A DNA stretch of 64,000 nucleotides, taken from assembly GCA_964414815.1 (NCBI GenBank), contig CAYPXY010000015.1, positions 23,198 through 87,197 on the forward strand, given 5' to 3'. Below are positions 25,763 to 34,472 of this stretch, one piece after another. Below the pieces are notes generated by a model. The model ran no database searches and was not told the origin of the DNA. It worked only from the letters and a program-made list of their open reading frames with translations. How positions within the stretch are numbered: the first letter of the stretch is position 1; each line of letters starts with the position of its first letter. This DNA is from Mariniblastus sp964414815. Its GTDB lineage: Bacteria; Planctomycetota; Planctomycetia; Pirellulales; Pirellulaceae. A program made the translations under genes and the position numbers.

Positions 25763-26554
25763 ATGAAAACGATCGCAGTATGTGGAGCGGCAGGAAGAAT
25801 GGGCCAGCGGTTGATCCATCTAATCACCTCCGATCCCCAAGTCCAACTGGGCGGCGCCATTGAAGCCGCTAGGCATCCCAGACAAGGTTCAGACGCGGGT
25901 GTTTTGTCAGGTTTGACGGAACTGGGCGTGAAGATCAGCCAGTTCTCCGACTTGCAGCCTGCTCCGGACGCCGTCATTGACTTCTCCCATCCCAGCGGAG
26001 CCGAAGCCGCAATCGAATACTGCGTTGCCCATCGCATACCGTTGGTGATGGCGACAACGGGGCTGGAGCCTGAGACGATCAACCGGCTCAAGGAAGCTGC
26101 CTCTGAGATCCCGGTCGTCTTTGCACCGAACATGAGTCTGGCCGTCAACTTGGCGATGAAACTGGTTGAAGTTGCATCCAAGGCACTAAAAAACGAAAGC
26201 GTGGATGTCGAAATCATTGAGAAACACCATCGATACAAGGTGGACTCACCCAGTGGAACCGCACTGAAGTTTGGCGAAATCGTGGCCGAAGCAATCGGTC
26301 ACACCCATCACCAACACGGTCGTCATGGGATCGTCGGCCAGCGCCCGCAAAACGAGATCGGCTACCATGCCGTTCGCTTGGGTGACAATCCAGGCGAACA
26401 CACAATCCTGTTCGGGATGCTGGGCGAAACGATTGAAGTATCGGTCGCCGCCAGCAATCGCGATTGCTATGCTTCGGGAGCCATCGCCGCTGCGAAGTGG
26501 GTCATGGACCAGCCGCCCGGTTTGTATTCCATGCAAGAAGTGCTAGGGTTTTAG
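25763..26554 (+). CDS. dapB: 4-hydroxy-tetrahydrodipicolinate reductase
   Basis: 263 residues from the ATG at 25763. VCGAAGRMGQ at the N-terminus is the NAD(P)H-binding glycine motif. The signature EKHHRYKVDSPSGTA (~154-168) carries the catalytic His and Lys, and AVIDFSHP is the conserved strand 4 region. It reduces 4-hydroxy-tetrahydrodipicolinate to tetrahydrodipicolinate in the diaminopimelate/lysine route. This fits a cell that makes lysine and DAP-peptidoglycan. Confidence 0.96.
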   Translation: MKTIAVCGAAGRMGQRLIHLITSDPQVQLGGAIEAARHPRQGSDAGVLSGLTELGVKISQFSDLQPAPDAVIDFSHPSGAEAAIEYCVAHRIPLVMATTGLEPETINRLKEAASEIPVVFAPNMSLAVNLAMKLVEVASKALKNESVDVEIIEKHHRYKVDSPSGTALKFGEIVAEAIGHTHHQHGRHGIVGQRPQNEIGYHAVRLGDNPGEHTILFGMLGETIEVSVAASNRDCYASGAIAAAKWVMDQPPGLYSMQEVLGF

Positions 26555-26571
26555 GCAGTTGTCAGTTATAG

Positions 26572-26630
26572 GTGGGATAGACGTCCACGTCTGTCGAAGT
26601 CGCAATGACAGCCCAAGAGGTCTATCCCAC
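26572..26630. repeat. Inverted repeat with GTGGGATAGAC arms
   Basis: GTGGGATAGAC at 26572-26582 and its exact reverse complement GTCTATCCCAC at 26620-26630. It lies just after dapB and just before a CTCATCC heptamer pair (26635-26648) that leads into the next start codon. Confidence 0.75.
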
Positions 26631-26658
26631 GCCCCTCATCCCTCATCCCTCCAATAAA

Positions 26659-27027
26659 ATGGCCAAATGTGACGAAGGATATTTATGCTGCGTTTGCGGT
26701 GGCGATGTGGCCGAAATTACGGAGAGTGATTTGTACTTGCGTTTTGTCATTGGGTTGCTCGACCCCGAACTGCTGCATGTGACACCCGAGCGACATATCC
26801 GCTGCAACCGGGCTCTTGCGCAATTCATTGTGGCGAAAGATTTTGAGCCTGTTTCTGTCGATGATGAGTTCTCGAAAACTCACCTTGACTCGAACTTCGT
26901 CGCCGAACGAGAACGCCTGGTCACACGCGGCTGGCACCGGCTCAAGGAACTCAAGGGCCTCGGTGAAGTTTCGATACTGGAATACCGGCTCGATGAAGTA
27001 AAATCCGAAAAACAGCCTGAACTCTGA
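26659..27027 (+). CDS. Small cytoplasmic protein of unknown function
   Basis: 122 residues from an ATG at 26659. The N-terminus has three closely spaced Cys (CDEGYLCCVCGG), suggesting a metal site, followed by ITESDLYLRFVIGLLDPELL and RHIRCNRALAQFIV. The last third is charged and helical. I do not recognise a named family, but the composition suggests a conserved small planctomycete protein. Two CTCATCC heptamers lie directly upstream. Confidence 0.6.
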   Translation: MAKCDEGYLCCVCGGDVAEITESDLYLRFVIGLLDPELLHVTPERHIRCNRALAQFIVAKDFEPVSVDDEFSKTHLDSNFVAERERLVTRGWHRLKELKGLGEVSILEYRLDEVKSEKQPEL

Positions 27028-27035
27028 TCGCTATC

Positions 27036-27153
27036 GTAGAGAGTGTGGTGTGTTACGCGGTCGCTTTATTGGCTTTAACCTCGTAACCACTTCCAGTCCT
27101 ACGAATACCAAGTAAATTTCTTACGGCGAGAGCGACCGCTGCACACACCCTAC
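27036..27153. repeat. Repeat with GTAG...GTGTGTTACGCGGTCGCT ends, copy 1
   Basis: Left end GTAGAGAGTGTGGTGTGTTA followed by CGCGGTCGCT; right end AGCGACCGCTGCACACACCC then TAC. The ends are imperfect inverted repeats. A related, longer element is at 57817-58038. This copy starts nine bases after a stop codon. Confidence 0.75.
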
Positions 27154-27259
27154 TTTCACTGCAACCTACCTCCCTGATCGCTGCCGTGGTACACGACTCT
27201 GTGCCTCGGTGTCTCTGTGTGAGAACCGTGAGCGTTTTACCATCTCCACACACACCCCA

Positions 27260-28594
27260 TTAACGACGGCTCTCTTTCTCATTCATTCCGATCAACTCCA
27301 AATCTCCCATTTTCCGAATTTCTTCCGTGATCTTCATACTGCAATACTTGGGGCCGCACATGCTGCAAAAATGGGCGCTCTTGAACGTTTCCTGCGGCAG
27401 CGTTTCATCGTGATAGGCGCGAGCGGTTTCCGGATCGAGCGACAAACGGAACTGCTCATTCCAGTCGAACTCGAATCGGGCTTTCGACAACGCATCGTCA
27501 CGATCCTGAGCCCCCACACGCCCGCGCGCGACATCTGCTGCATGAGCTGCGATCTTGTAGGCGATGACCCCCTGTTTCACGTCTTCGTTGTTGGGGAGTC
27601 CAAGATGTTCTTTCGGCGTCACGTAACATAACATCGCCGCACCATGCCAGCCCGCCATCGCTGCGCCGATTGCGCTGGTGATGTGGTCGTAGCCGGGAGC
27701 AATATCCGTCACCAACGGCCCGAGCACGTAGAACGGAGCGCCGTTGCAAATTTCGATCTGCTTCTCGACATTCATTTGAATCTGGTGCATCGGAATATGA
27801 CCGGGGCCTTCGACCATCACTTGGGTGCCTTGCTCTTGGCCACGCTGGGTCAACTCACCCAGAACATCCAGCTCGGCAAATTGGGCTTCATCGCTCGCGT
27901 CGGCAATACTGCCGGGACGCAACCCATCCCCCAGGCTCCACGTTACGTCGTACTGTCGCATGATGTCGCACAGGTCATCGAACGCCGTGTACAACGGATT
28001 CTGTTTCCGATGCACCATCATCCATTTGGCGATCAGCGAACCGCCGCGCGACACGATTCCGGTCACTCGTTTCGTGGTCAGATGCAAATGCTCCAGCATC
28101 ACACCGCAGTGGACCGTCATATAATCGACCCCCTGTTTGGCTTGGTGCTCGACCATGTCGAGAAAATGTTGCGGTCGCATGTCTTCGATGTTTCCGCCCA
28201 GCTCTTCGAGCATCTGGTAAATTGGAACCGTCCCGATGGGAACGGGTGAAGCATCAATGATGGCAGCGCGGATGTTATCGATGTCCTTGCCGGTTGAAAG
28301 ATCCATCACGGTATCGGCACCAAAATGAACGGACGTATGCAGCTTGTCCAGCTCGATACCGATGTTGCTGGTGACCGCGCTATTGCCGATGTTCGCGTTG
28401 ATCTTGGTCTTGGCAGCGATCCCGATCGCCATCGGCTCGAGCCGCTTGGACAAGTGAACCCGATTGGCGGGAATCACCATTCGTCCGGCAGCGACCTCCG
28501 AGCGAATCAATTCAGGAGACAAATTCTCGCGATGGGCAACAAATTCCATTTCGGGAGTAATCTGGCCGGCGCGAGCGTTGAGAAGTTGGGTCAT
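27260..28594 (-). CDS. thiC: Phosphomethylpyrimidine synthase
   Basis: 444 residues. The C-terminal 4Fe-4S site CSMCGPKYCSM is intact (C-x2-C-x4-C), and MTVHCGVMLEHL, IVSRGGSLIAKWM, SLGDGLRPGSIADA and VEGPGHIPMHQI are the family's conserved blocks. It is a radical-SAM enzyme converting aminoimidazole ribotide to the thiamine pyrimidine. Length fits the short form of ThiC, without the N-terminal domain of the E. coli protein. I found no THI-box (TPP riboswitch) pattern in the 400 bases upstream. Confidence 0.97.
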   Translation of the reverse strand: MTQLLNARAGQITPEMEFVAHRENLSPELIRSEVAAGRMVIPANRVHLSKRLEPMAIGIAAKTKINANIGNSAVTSNIGIELDKLHTSVHFGADTVMDLSTGKDIDNIRAAIIDASPVPIGTVPIYQMLEELGGNIEDMRPQHFLDMVEHQAKQGVDYMTVHCGVMLEHLHLTTKRVTGIVSRGGSLIAKWMMVHRKQNPLYTAFDDLCDIMRQYDVTWSLGDGLRPGSIADASDEAQFAELDVLGELTQRGQEQGTQVMVEGPGHIPMHQIQMNVEKQIEICNGAPFYVLGPLVTDIAPGYDHITSAIGAAMAGWHGAAMLCYVTPKEHLGLPNNEDVKQGVIAYKIAAHAADVARGRVGAQDRDDALSKARFEFDWNEQFRLSLDPETARAYHDETLPQETFKSAHFCSMCGPKYCSMKITEEIRKMGDLELIGMNEKESRR

Positions 28595-28997
28595 GGCGGG
28601 AGATAGAATATTAAAAAGGTGAGTTTTGGTAGTTAAAAAATAAATCGTGGATACTCCGTGGCAGCGGCCAGATGTTGGTTTCGATTCTTACAACTGAACT
28701 GATGCCAATCGTAATCGAAAACACAGTCTCCTGGTCAAGGTACGTGCCACATTGCAGTCACTCCGAACAGGATTCTATCCTATTTCGTCCGGAGGAACCA
28801 GTTTTCATCGAAATTGCCTGTTTGCAATGCTTCGACAACATCTTATCATATCCCTATCAACAGTAGGAAATCTTCTGCTGTAGCCACGGTTGTGTGAATC
28901 ACCCGTGGTAGCCATTGTTGCGTCAACAGTGGTGTCTTCCTCGGCGGGCAAACCAATCCTGGCGAGATTTTCGACCTATCAACACGGGAGAATTATT
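28595..28997. other. Divergent intergenic region between thiC and the thioredoxin-like gene
   Basis: Four hundred bases without a supported gene. A weak hairpin CCACGG (28884-28889)/CCGTGG (28903-28908) is the only structure noted. Promoters for both genes must lie here, but no confident -35/-10 pair was identified. Confidence 0.5.
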
Positions 28998-30182
28998 GTG
29001 TCCGTACGAACAGCATTCTTGAAAACGCTTACCCTTTGCTGTGCTTTGTCGCTCGGCGCCCCTTTTGCCGTTGCAAATGATGACGAAGATGATCTTCCAA
29101 AATTTACGATCGGTTCGAAAGCCCCGGCTCTGGATATCGAACATTGGGTCAGCGACGGTGATGGAAAATATGAACACGTGACGGAGCTGAAATCAGGCAC
29201 GGTCTACATCGTTGAGTTCTGGGCCACTTGGTGCGGTCCCTGTATTGCTTCCATGCCTCACCTGGCTGAGACCCAGGAAAAGTACGCTGAGAAAGGGGTT
29301 CAGTTGATCAGTGTCAGCGACGAAGACCTGGATACGGTCGAGAAATTCCTCAAAACAAAGGTCCGCGGCAAAGACGACATGACCTACGCCGAATTAACCA
29401 AAAATTACTGCCTAACCGCCGATCCTGACAAATCGGTGATGTCCGATTATTTCCGTGCCGCCGGTCAGCGAGGGATTCCTTGCGCATTTGTTGTCGGTAA
29501 AGAAGGTCATGTCGAATGGATTGGCCATCCAATGGAGAGAAAAGAAGACAAAACCAACATGCTCCACAGTGTAATCGATCAGATTCTAGCCGACGAATGG
29601 GACCGTGAAGAGTTTGCGGTTACTTACAGGGAACAGCAACTTCAACAAGCCCAAGCCATGAAGGCTCAGCGCGCGATTCAATCGAAGCTTCAGGAAGTAC
29701 AAAAATTGATCGGAGATGATCAAGCCGCCGATGCCGTCAAGCTATTGGACGAATTGATAGCGGATGAAACCTTTGAACCGCAGAAGCCAATGCTGGAATT
29801 TCGTCGGTCTCAAATTCTCATTATGCATGTGGATGGTGAAGAAGCCGTCAAAGCCCTCAAGGAACTGGGCGAACGCAACAAGCAGAACTCGCAACTCCTG
29901 AGCGTCGTTACCAAGTCACTATGGAAAAAGCATCAGGAAAAGCCGCTCGACATGGATATGCTTGAAGCCGCCGCTGACGTTGCCGAACTGGCCACCCAGG
30001 CAGCCCCCGAAGATGCCGCCATCCTCGACACACTGGCCCGCTTCGTGGATGCCCAAGGTGATCTGGATCGAGCGATTGAAATTCAGGAAAAGGCAGTCGA
30101 ACATGCCACGGATAGCACCGCGGACGATGCCAAGCAGTTCCTCGATGAACTCAAAGCCAAAAAGGAAAAGCAAGGGAACTAG
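28998..30182 (+). CDS. Periplasmic TlpA/ResA-type thioredoxin with a helical tail
   Basis: 394 residues from the GTG at 28998 (GGGAG seven bases ahead). Signal peptide ends around PFAVANDD. A redoxin domain follows, VEFWATWCGPCIASMPHLAE (~73-92), with the active-site C-G-P-C. The distinctive SDEDLDTVEKFL insertion suits a TlpA-like protein. From ~200 on it is helical with a TPR-like pattern (ELATQAAPEDAAILDTLARF). It probably reduces or isomerises disulfides of exported proteins. An intrinsic terminator follows at 30221. Confidence 0.85.
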   Translation: MSVRTAFLKTLTLCCALSLGAPFAVANDDEDDLPKFTIGSKAPALDIEHWVSDGDGKYEHVTELKSGTVYIVEFWATWCGPCIASMPHLAETQEKYAEKGVQLISVSDEDLDTVEKFLKTKVRGKDDMTYAELTKNYCLTADPDKSVMSDYFRAAGQRGIPCAFVVGKEGHVEWIGHPMERKEDKTNMLHSVIDQILADEWDREEFAVTYREQQLQQAQAMKAQRAIQSKLQEVQKLIGDDQAADAVKLLDELIADETFEPQKPMLEFRRSQILIMHVDGEEAVKALKELGERNKQNSQLLSVVTKSLWKKHQEKPLDMDMLEAAADVAELATQAAPEDAAILDTLARFVDAQGDLDRAIEIQEKAVEHATDSTADDAKQFLDELKAKKEKQGN

Positions 30183-30220
30183 GCATTCGCTCTGAAACAT
30201 TGGCTACACCTGTAATCCCC

Positions 30221-30252
30221 GCCCTCGGTATCTACCGGGGGCTTTTTTTTTC
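30221..30252 (+). terminator. Intrinsic terminator
   Basis: GCCCTCGGT (30221-30229) pairs with ACCGGGGGC (30234-30242) with one G-U pair and a four-base loop, followed by nine T. It ends the thioredoxin-like gene 39 bp upstream. Confidence 0.85.
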
Positions 30253-30373
30253 CGATTTTCCACGCAACCATCGAGATGGCCATATTGCCATCGCCAGCTT
30301 TGTTGCAAGCGGAGATTTTTCAATGTCTAATGAACCGTATGTCCAATACCTCAAAGAGTATCTGGACAATTAA

Positions 30374-30485
30374 GGCGACCGGCAGGTAAAAATTTTCCCA
30401 AGCAGTATTGTGTTTCCCAGACGCTGAGTTGCGAGTCGCGGAGCGACTCGCCTACACTAGGCTACATTTTTATCTGCCGGTCGCC
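30374..30485 (+). repeat. 112-bp inverted-repeat element, copy 1
   Basis: Begins GGCGACCGGCAGGTAAAA and ends TTTTTATCTGCCGGTCGCC; an internal hairpin GCGAGTCGC/GCGACTCGC occupies the middle. Other copies are at 43725, 45530, 60231 (truncated, reverse) and 33742 (diverged). A short hairpin, TTGTGGGA/TCCCACAA, follows at 30493-30514. The rest of 30183-30566 contains a 16-codon frame at 30322 that I do not consider a gene. Confidence 0.9.
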
Positions 30486-30566
30486 TGAGATGTTGTGGGA
30501 GGCCTATCCCACAACGGAATTTATCCCACGAAAACTATCGTCACGAAAATAACAGGAAACTCATTT

Positions 30567-32552
30567 ATGATCCGTTCGCTATTTGTATTTCTGGTTTCGA
30601 TTTGCTTTGTTTCTTTCGGATACGTGCCCCCCACTGAGTCGCAAGAGACCACGGAAGGCTCCCGACAATCCGCGGATCCGCAAGATCCCGAATCCACATC
30701 CCCAGACGCGGCTGATTCCGCTCCTGCGAAGACGCTTCCTGTTTTTGTTGATGGGGAATCCCAAGTCGTCCCAGGCTTCCGAAGCCCTCGTTCCTGGATC
30801 TGGCACGATCTGTGGGTGGAAACTGAATTCGATACCGACGGCGATGGCAAACCCGACCGCATGCACGTCTCGGTCTGCCGGCCCGAACAAACCGACACCG
30901 AAGGACTGAAAGTGCCCGTCATCTACGGCACCAGCCCCTACTACAGCGGAGTCAGCGGTGCCGGTCGTGAACATTTCTGGGATCCCAAACATGAACTGGG
31001 TGAAACACCTCCGAAACGTCCAACGTCTCCATCGGTCGAACACCAAAGCAAACGTCCCATCATCACTCGTGAGCTGACAACGACTTGGGTACCACGTGGT
31101 TTTGCGGTCGTTCATTCCTGCTCACCGGGAACAGGGCTTTCCCAAGGCTGCCCAACCGTCGGCGGTGAGAACGAATCTCTGGCTCCGAAAGCTGTCATCG
31201 ACTGGCTTAACGGTCGCGCCAAAGGTTACACCGAACCGGATGGAGGCGAAGAAGTGGTTGCCGATTGGTGTACCGGAAATGTTGGCATGATCGGAACCTC
31301 CTACAACGGTACGCTGCCACTGGCGGCGGCAACGACCGGTGTTGAAGGCCTCAAAGCGATCATTCCCGTTGCCCCCAATACGTCGTACTATCACTACTAT
31401 CGCTCGCACGGTCTGATTCGACATCCGGGCGGCTACATGGGCGAGGATATCGACGTGCTGTACGAGTTCATTCACAGTGGCGATCCTGCCAAACGCGAAC
31501 ATTGCGACTGCGAAGTCCGCGACAAGTTGTTTGCGCAAAACATGGACCGCCTTACGGGCGACTACAACGAATTTTGGGCCGGTCGCGATTACCTGAACAA
31601 AATCGACAACGTCAAAGCAGCTGTTTTGATGGCGCACGGATTCAATGACTGGAACGTGATGCCCGAACACAGCATTCGTATCTACGAGGCGCTCAACAAG
31701 CGTGGCATTCCCTGTCAGTATTTTGCTCATCAGGGTGGCCACGGCGGCGATCCTCCGCTGAAGATGCTTAACCGTTGGTTTACCCGATACTTGTACGACG
31801 TGGAAAACGGTGTCGAAAACGATCCCAAGTCATGGATTGTCCGGGAAAGTGATTCTGCCTCCGATCCGACGGCTTATCCCGATTACCCTCATCCGGAAGC
31901 GAGTGCCGTCACACTCCAGCTCTCTGGCTCCGGTAAAACCCAAGGCGGCCTAACGGTGGCAAGCGCCGTCGGCCCGAATGCGGCAGGCACCCACCAAGGC
32001 GCAGGGGGCTCAGCGGCTAGTGAGTCAAGTGAATCCGTGGCCGACCGTTGGAAACTTCAAACCTTGACCGACGACGTCTCCCTACGAGGATCTCAATTGG
32101 CCCAAGCCAATGATTCGGCCAACCGGCTGTTGTTCGCCACAGCGGAACTGAAGCAGCCGGTTCATATTTCGGGAACGCCAACGCTCAAGATTCGACTGGC
32201 ATGCAGTAAACCCGCTGCCAATCTTTCGGTGTGGTTGGTCTCCTTGCCATGGGAAGGCGACCGCCGCCAGCCCATCACGGACAACTTGATCACACGAGGC
32301 TGGGCCGATCCTCAAAATCACAAGTCGCTCACCGAAAGCGAACCGCTTGTTCCGGGCCAGTTCTACGATCTGGAGTTTACGCTTCAGCCGGATGATCAAG
32401 TCATCCCTGCGGGGCAGAAAATCGGATTGATGATTTTTTCCTCCGACCGCGATTTCACCTTATGGCCCGAACCCGGAACCGAGTTGACGATTGACATCGA
32501 AAATACCGAACTGACCCTGCCCATCGTCGGCGGTCAGGATGCACTCAAGTAG
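30567..32552 (+). CDS. Secreted Xaa-Pro dipeptidyl-peptidase (S15-like)
   Basis: 661 residues from the ATG at 30567. Signal peptide to ~residue 25. Alpha/beta-hydrolase core with the nucleophile elbow GTSYNG (Ser245), VAHSCSPGTG-like oxyanion region (VVHSCSPGTGLSQG), and HGFNDWNVMPEH and HQGGHGGDPPL supplying the Asp and His. The C-terminal beta-sandwich has the lectin-like fold of the S15/CocE family. Family members remove Xaa-Pro dipeptides or hydrolyse esters. Its TAG stop is the first bases of a 160-bp repeat. Confidence 0.88.
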   Translation: MIRSLFVFLVSICFVSFGYVPPTESQETTEGSRQSADPQDPESTSPDAADSAPAKTLPVFVDGESQVVPGFRSPRSWIWHDLWVETEFDTDGDGKPDRMHVSVCRPEQTDTEGLKVPVIYGTSPYYSGVSGAGREHFWDPKHELGETPPKRPTSPSVEHQSKRPIITRELTTTWVPRGFAVVHSCSPGTGLSQGCPTVGGENESLAPKAVIDWLNGRAKGYTEPDGGEEVVADWCTGNVGMIGTSYNGTLPLAAATTGVEGLKAIIPVAPNTSYYHYYRSHGLIRHPGGYMGEDIDVLYEFIHSGDPAKREHCDCEVRDKLFAQNMDRLTGDYNEFWAGRDYLNKIDNVKAAVLMAHGFNDWNVMPEHSIRIYEALNKRGIPCQYFAHQGGHGGDPPLKMLNRWFTRYLYDVENGVENDPKSWIVRESDSASDPTAYPDYPHPEASAVTLQLSGSGKTQGGLTVASAVGPNAAGTHQGAGGSAASESSESVADRWKLQTLTDDVSLRGSQLAQANDSANRLLFATAELKQPVHISGTPTLKIRLACSKPAANLSVWLVSLPWEGDRRQPITDNLITRGWADPQNHKSLTESEPLVPGQFYDLEFTLQPDDQVIPAGQKIGLMIFSSDRDFTLWPEPGTELTIDIENTELTLPIVGGQDALK

Positions 32553-32708
32553 GCCGGAACCAGGTCGCGGCGAAACCGCCATCGATTGAACCGTTCATGC
32601 CACCGCGACCGCAGTTCCGGCACCGCCACTGGGGCATGCCGGAACAGCGCGAACGTGGAAAGACAAAATGACTTCCAACCGTATTGCCGTTTGCATGTTC
32701 CGGCCTAC
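32549..32708. repeat. 160-bp element with GTAGGCCGGAAC ends, copy 2
   Basis: Begins GTAGGCCGGAAC at 32549 and ends GTTCCGGCCTAC at 32708, like the copy at 18786-18948, with the same internal GGTCGCGG/CCGCGACC and CAGTTCCGGCA motifs. The terminal TAG at 32550-32552 is the stop of the S15 peptidase, and the CTA at 32705-32707 is the stop of the convergent GNAT toxin. Confidence 0.88.
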
Positions 32709-33223
32709 AGTGCCTTTTCTGCTTCAGCGACCGTGATCATCAACGTCATCGGGTTGATCGGCGAAGGATAAAATCCGCTCTGCTCGTAGAAGCGTTTTGC
32801 CTCCTCAGAAATTGCATGGACCAAAATCGCCCGGACTCCGGCGATCCTTGCCGCTTGAATGATTCGCAGAATGGCATCGCGCAATAGCGCTCGTCCCAAA
32901 CCTTTACCGTGATCGTTGCGATCCACTGCCAACCGCCCGATGACAATGACCGGAACGGGTTCAGGCATGTTGCGCCGAACTCGACTTGGCACTGCCGTCC
33001 GTTCAACAGCACCCGCCGCCAGACAATAGTAGGCCACGACTCGCGTTCCCGAATGAGTGCAGACAACGTAAGTTCGAGATGCACCTACGTCTTCATTTTT
33101 GATCGCTCTTTGCCGAAGCCATTCATTGAGTGAAGACTCGCCACAATCGAATTGAGTCAGATCATGTCCGGATGAGATCGGCTCAGGCGATCGAAATGGA
33201 TTCGTCGATTCCTTTGGAGACAC
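32705..33223 (-). CDS. GNAT toxin of a TacAT-type module
   Basis: 172 residues from a GTG at 33221-33223. The acetyl-CoA motif RNDHGKGLGRALLRDA (~100-116) and the N-terminal FDCGESSLNEWLRQRA are the marks of TacT/AtaT-like toxins that acetylate aminoacyl-tRNA. The preceding gene is a DUF1778 antitoxin 6 bp away, confirming the module. The C-terminus uses a stop codon supplied by the adjoining repeat element, so the last residues may have been altered by it. Confidence 0.88.
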   Translation of the reverse strand: MSPKESTNPFRSPEPISSGHDLTQFDCGESSLNEWLRQRAIKNEDVGASRTYVVCTHSGTRVVAYYCLAAGAVERTAVPSRVRRNMPEPVPVIVIGRLAVDRNDHGKGLGRALLRDAILRIIQAARIAGVRAILVHAISEEAKRFYEQSGFYPSPINPMTLMITVAEAEKAL

Positions 33224-33229
33224 AAGCGA

Positions 33230-33499
33230 TTAATCCCAAGGTGCTTTGGTACGCAGCAAACGTCGCAGCTTCGAATTCTCGGCCGGCGGCTGATCCAGTA
33301 AGGCCATAAATTGTTTGAACGGCTTCTCGCCAAGTGCAAAATAGCACTTGTCCAGCAACACCGTTTCCGCTTCGCGGCGCGCCGCTTCAATCATGAACTC
33401 CGTACGAGATTTGCCGACCGCCGCCGCAGCTCGGTCAATCAAATCACGAGCGTTGGCTTGTATTCGGAGATTGATCGTTGAACTTTGGGCGGTTTCCAC
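33230..33499 (-). CDS. DUF1778 antitoxin of a TacAT-type module
   Basis: 89 residues from a GTG at 33497-33499, with GGAG six bases upstream. N-terminal ribbon-helix-helix: STINLRIQANARDLIDRAAA, then GKSRTEFMIEAARREAE, which is diagnostic of DUF1778/TacA. The C-terminal tail (FALGEKPFKQFMALLDQPP) is the toxin-neutralising segment. It presumably binds the inverted repeats in its promoter. Confidence 0.9.
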   Translation of the reverse strand: METAQSSTINLRIQANARDLIDRAAAAVGKSRTEFMIEAARREAETVLLDKCYFALGEKPFKQFMALLDQPPAENSKLRRLLRTKAPWD

Positions 33500-33546
33500 T
33501 GCTTACTCCAATCATTAACTCACTACCTATTCCTTTGCATCAAATA

Positions 33547-33588
33547 AGCATATGATAATGTGTATACATTGTCAACACATATTATTTA
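33547..33588 (-). promoter_or_regulatory. Promoter of the TacAT-type module with inverted repeat
   Basis: On the minus strand TTGACA (33570-33575) is a consensus -35, and TATGCT (33547-33552) lies 17 bases downstream as a -10. AATGTGT and ACACATATT arms frame the -35 as an imperfect inverted repeat, a likely binding site for the ribbon-helix-helix antitoxin. Confidence 0.65.
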
Positions 33589-33741
33589 TCAATACCCCAA
33601 CGTCGGCGATAACCACCGCTCGATCTCGTTGATCGGCATGTTTTTGAGTTTCGCATAGTGCTCGACTTGGTCCTTCCGGTATCGCGCCAACACATCGGCC
33701 CCCTTATTGCTTGAAAAATATTTAATCCCAACTCTTTTTTG
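33589..33741 (-). pseudogene. Diverged copy of the metH 3' tail
   Basis: About 87 bases (33589-33675) match the last bases of metH (37900-37986) at roughly 80 positions, in the same orientation and with the same stop. The translation ends KDQVEHYAKLKNMPINEIER and WLSPTLGY, against MetH KDQVEHYARVKSMPIHEIER. Upstream the frame stays open for about 20 more codons (including GIKYFSSNKG) before running into a repeat at 33742. Most differences are silent or conservative. It is a remnant, not a gene by itself. Confidence 0.85.
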
Positions 33742-33854
33742 GGCGAGCGACAGATAAAAACTTACCAAGTAGCGGCGTCTCTCCGAGACGGCGACCTTGC
33801 GAGTCTCGGAGAGACTCGCCTACTTTTCCGGTAGATTCTTATCTGCCGCTCGCC
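33742..33854 (+). repeat. Diverged 113-bp member of the 112-bp inverted-repeat family
   Basis: Ends GGCGAGCGACAGATAAAA and TTCTTATCTGCCGCTCGCC. Compared with the main family (GGCGACCGGCAG.../...CTGCCGGTCGCC) the C to G change on the left is matched by G to C on the right, so pairing is kept. The internal hairpin is also replaced by GAGTCTCGGAGAGACTC. It truncates the metH tail remnant. Confidence 0.8.
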
Positions 33855-33916
33855 TTAGCAACATAAATATAAACTGATCCGTATACAAATTCCGAACTGC
33901 GAATGGATCAAAATAC

Positions 33917-33945
33917 CCCGGCTAACGGAACTGCCGTTGGCCGGG
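33917..33945. repeat. GC-rich perfect hairpin
   Basis: CCCGGC, AACGG, loop, CCGTT, GCCGGG: a long stem with one-to-two base interruptions. No T-run on either side. It lies between the repeat at 33742 and the possible small basic gene. Otherwise 33855-34384 contains nothing I can call. Confidence 0.55.
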
Positions 33946-33962
33946 AGGGTGTCAGTACATAA

Positions 33963-34136
33963 TTACTCGTTGTTGGGAGAGTCGTTTTTTTGACCTAGCC
34001 CCCAAAAAAAAGCAGCAAACCGCGTCGTGCGGGAACTTGCGTCCTGCTTAGCGCGCTGCCCAGACTGGTTGCGGCGTTTGCTGCCGACGTCTCCTACACG
34101 AGACCAACGTTTCGGCTTTTTTGCTTTTTTGCTCAT
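33963..34136 (-). CDS. Possible small, very basic protein
   Basis: A 57-codon frame opening MSKKAKKPKRWSRVGDVGSK, with 16 or so Lys/Arg. GGAG stands about 13 bases before the ATG, rather far for a ribosome-binding site. It could be a small nucleic-acid-binding protein carried with the Roco segment, but a chance frame is about as likely. Confidence 0.25.
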   Translation of the reverse strand: MSKKAKKPKRWSRVGDVGSKRRNQSGQRAKQDASSRTTRFAAFFWGLGQKNDSPNNE

Positions 34137-34384
34137 GAGGTCAGAACTCCGGTCAAGACGAGAGCAACTCGCCCATAGATTGCCAAGTCGACGACCAACA
34201 AAAAAAACAACCAACCTCTGTCACTACTGCCGCTGGGATACGCTACGGCGGGCGTTACCTTGAAATGAGACATGTGATACTCCGTGCTATAGATTCCGAC
34301 CGTCGCCGCAACTGATATTGCTGTCGCGCGGTCTCGTATAACACGGTCCGGACAAGGCGGACTCGGCGGACAAGTCCAAAGAAA

Positions 34385-34411
34385 ACGCCTCTAGCTCAAT
34401 GCCCGAGGCGT
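34385..34411 (-). terminator. Probable terminator of the Roco gene
   Basis: Read on the minus strand, ACGCCTC pairs with GAGGCGT (34405-34411 and 34385-34391) around a 13-base loop, followed by TTTTCTTT. It lies 62 bp past the Roco stop. Confidence 0.55.
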
Positions 34412-34472
34412 GAAAAAAGTTCAGAAAAATTTTTTTTCAGTCCGCTTTTGTCCGATCCGCCTGTCAGTCCGG

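Noticed and set aside
28595..28900. TPP riboswitch upstream of thiC
   Set aside because: I looked for the CTGAGA and ACCTGA...CGNAGGGA blocks on the minus strand and found neither.
30322..30372. 16-codon frame MSNEPYVQYLKEYLDN as a small gene or gene remnant
   Set aside because: It is too short to judge, with no ribosome-binding site of note and no recognised parent protein.
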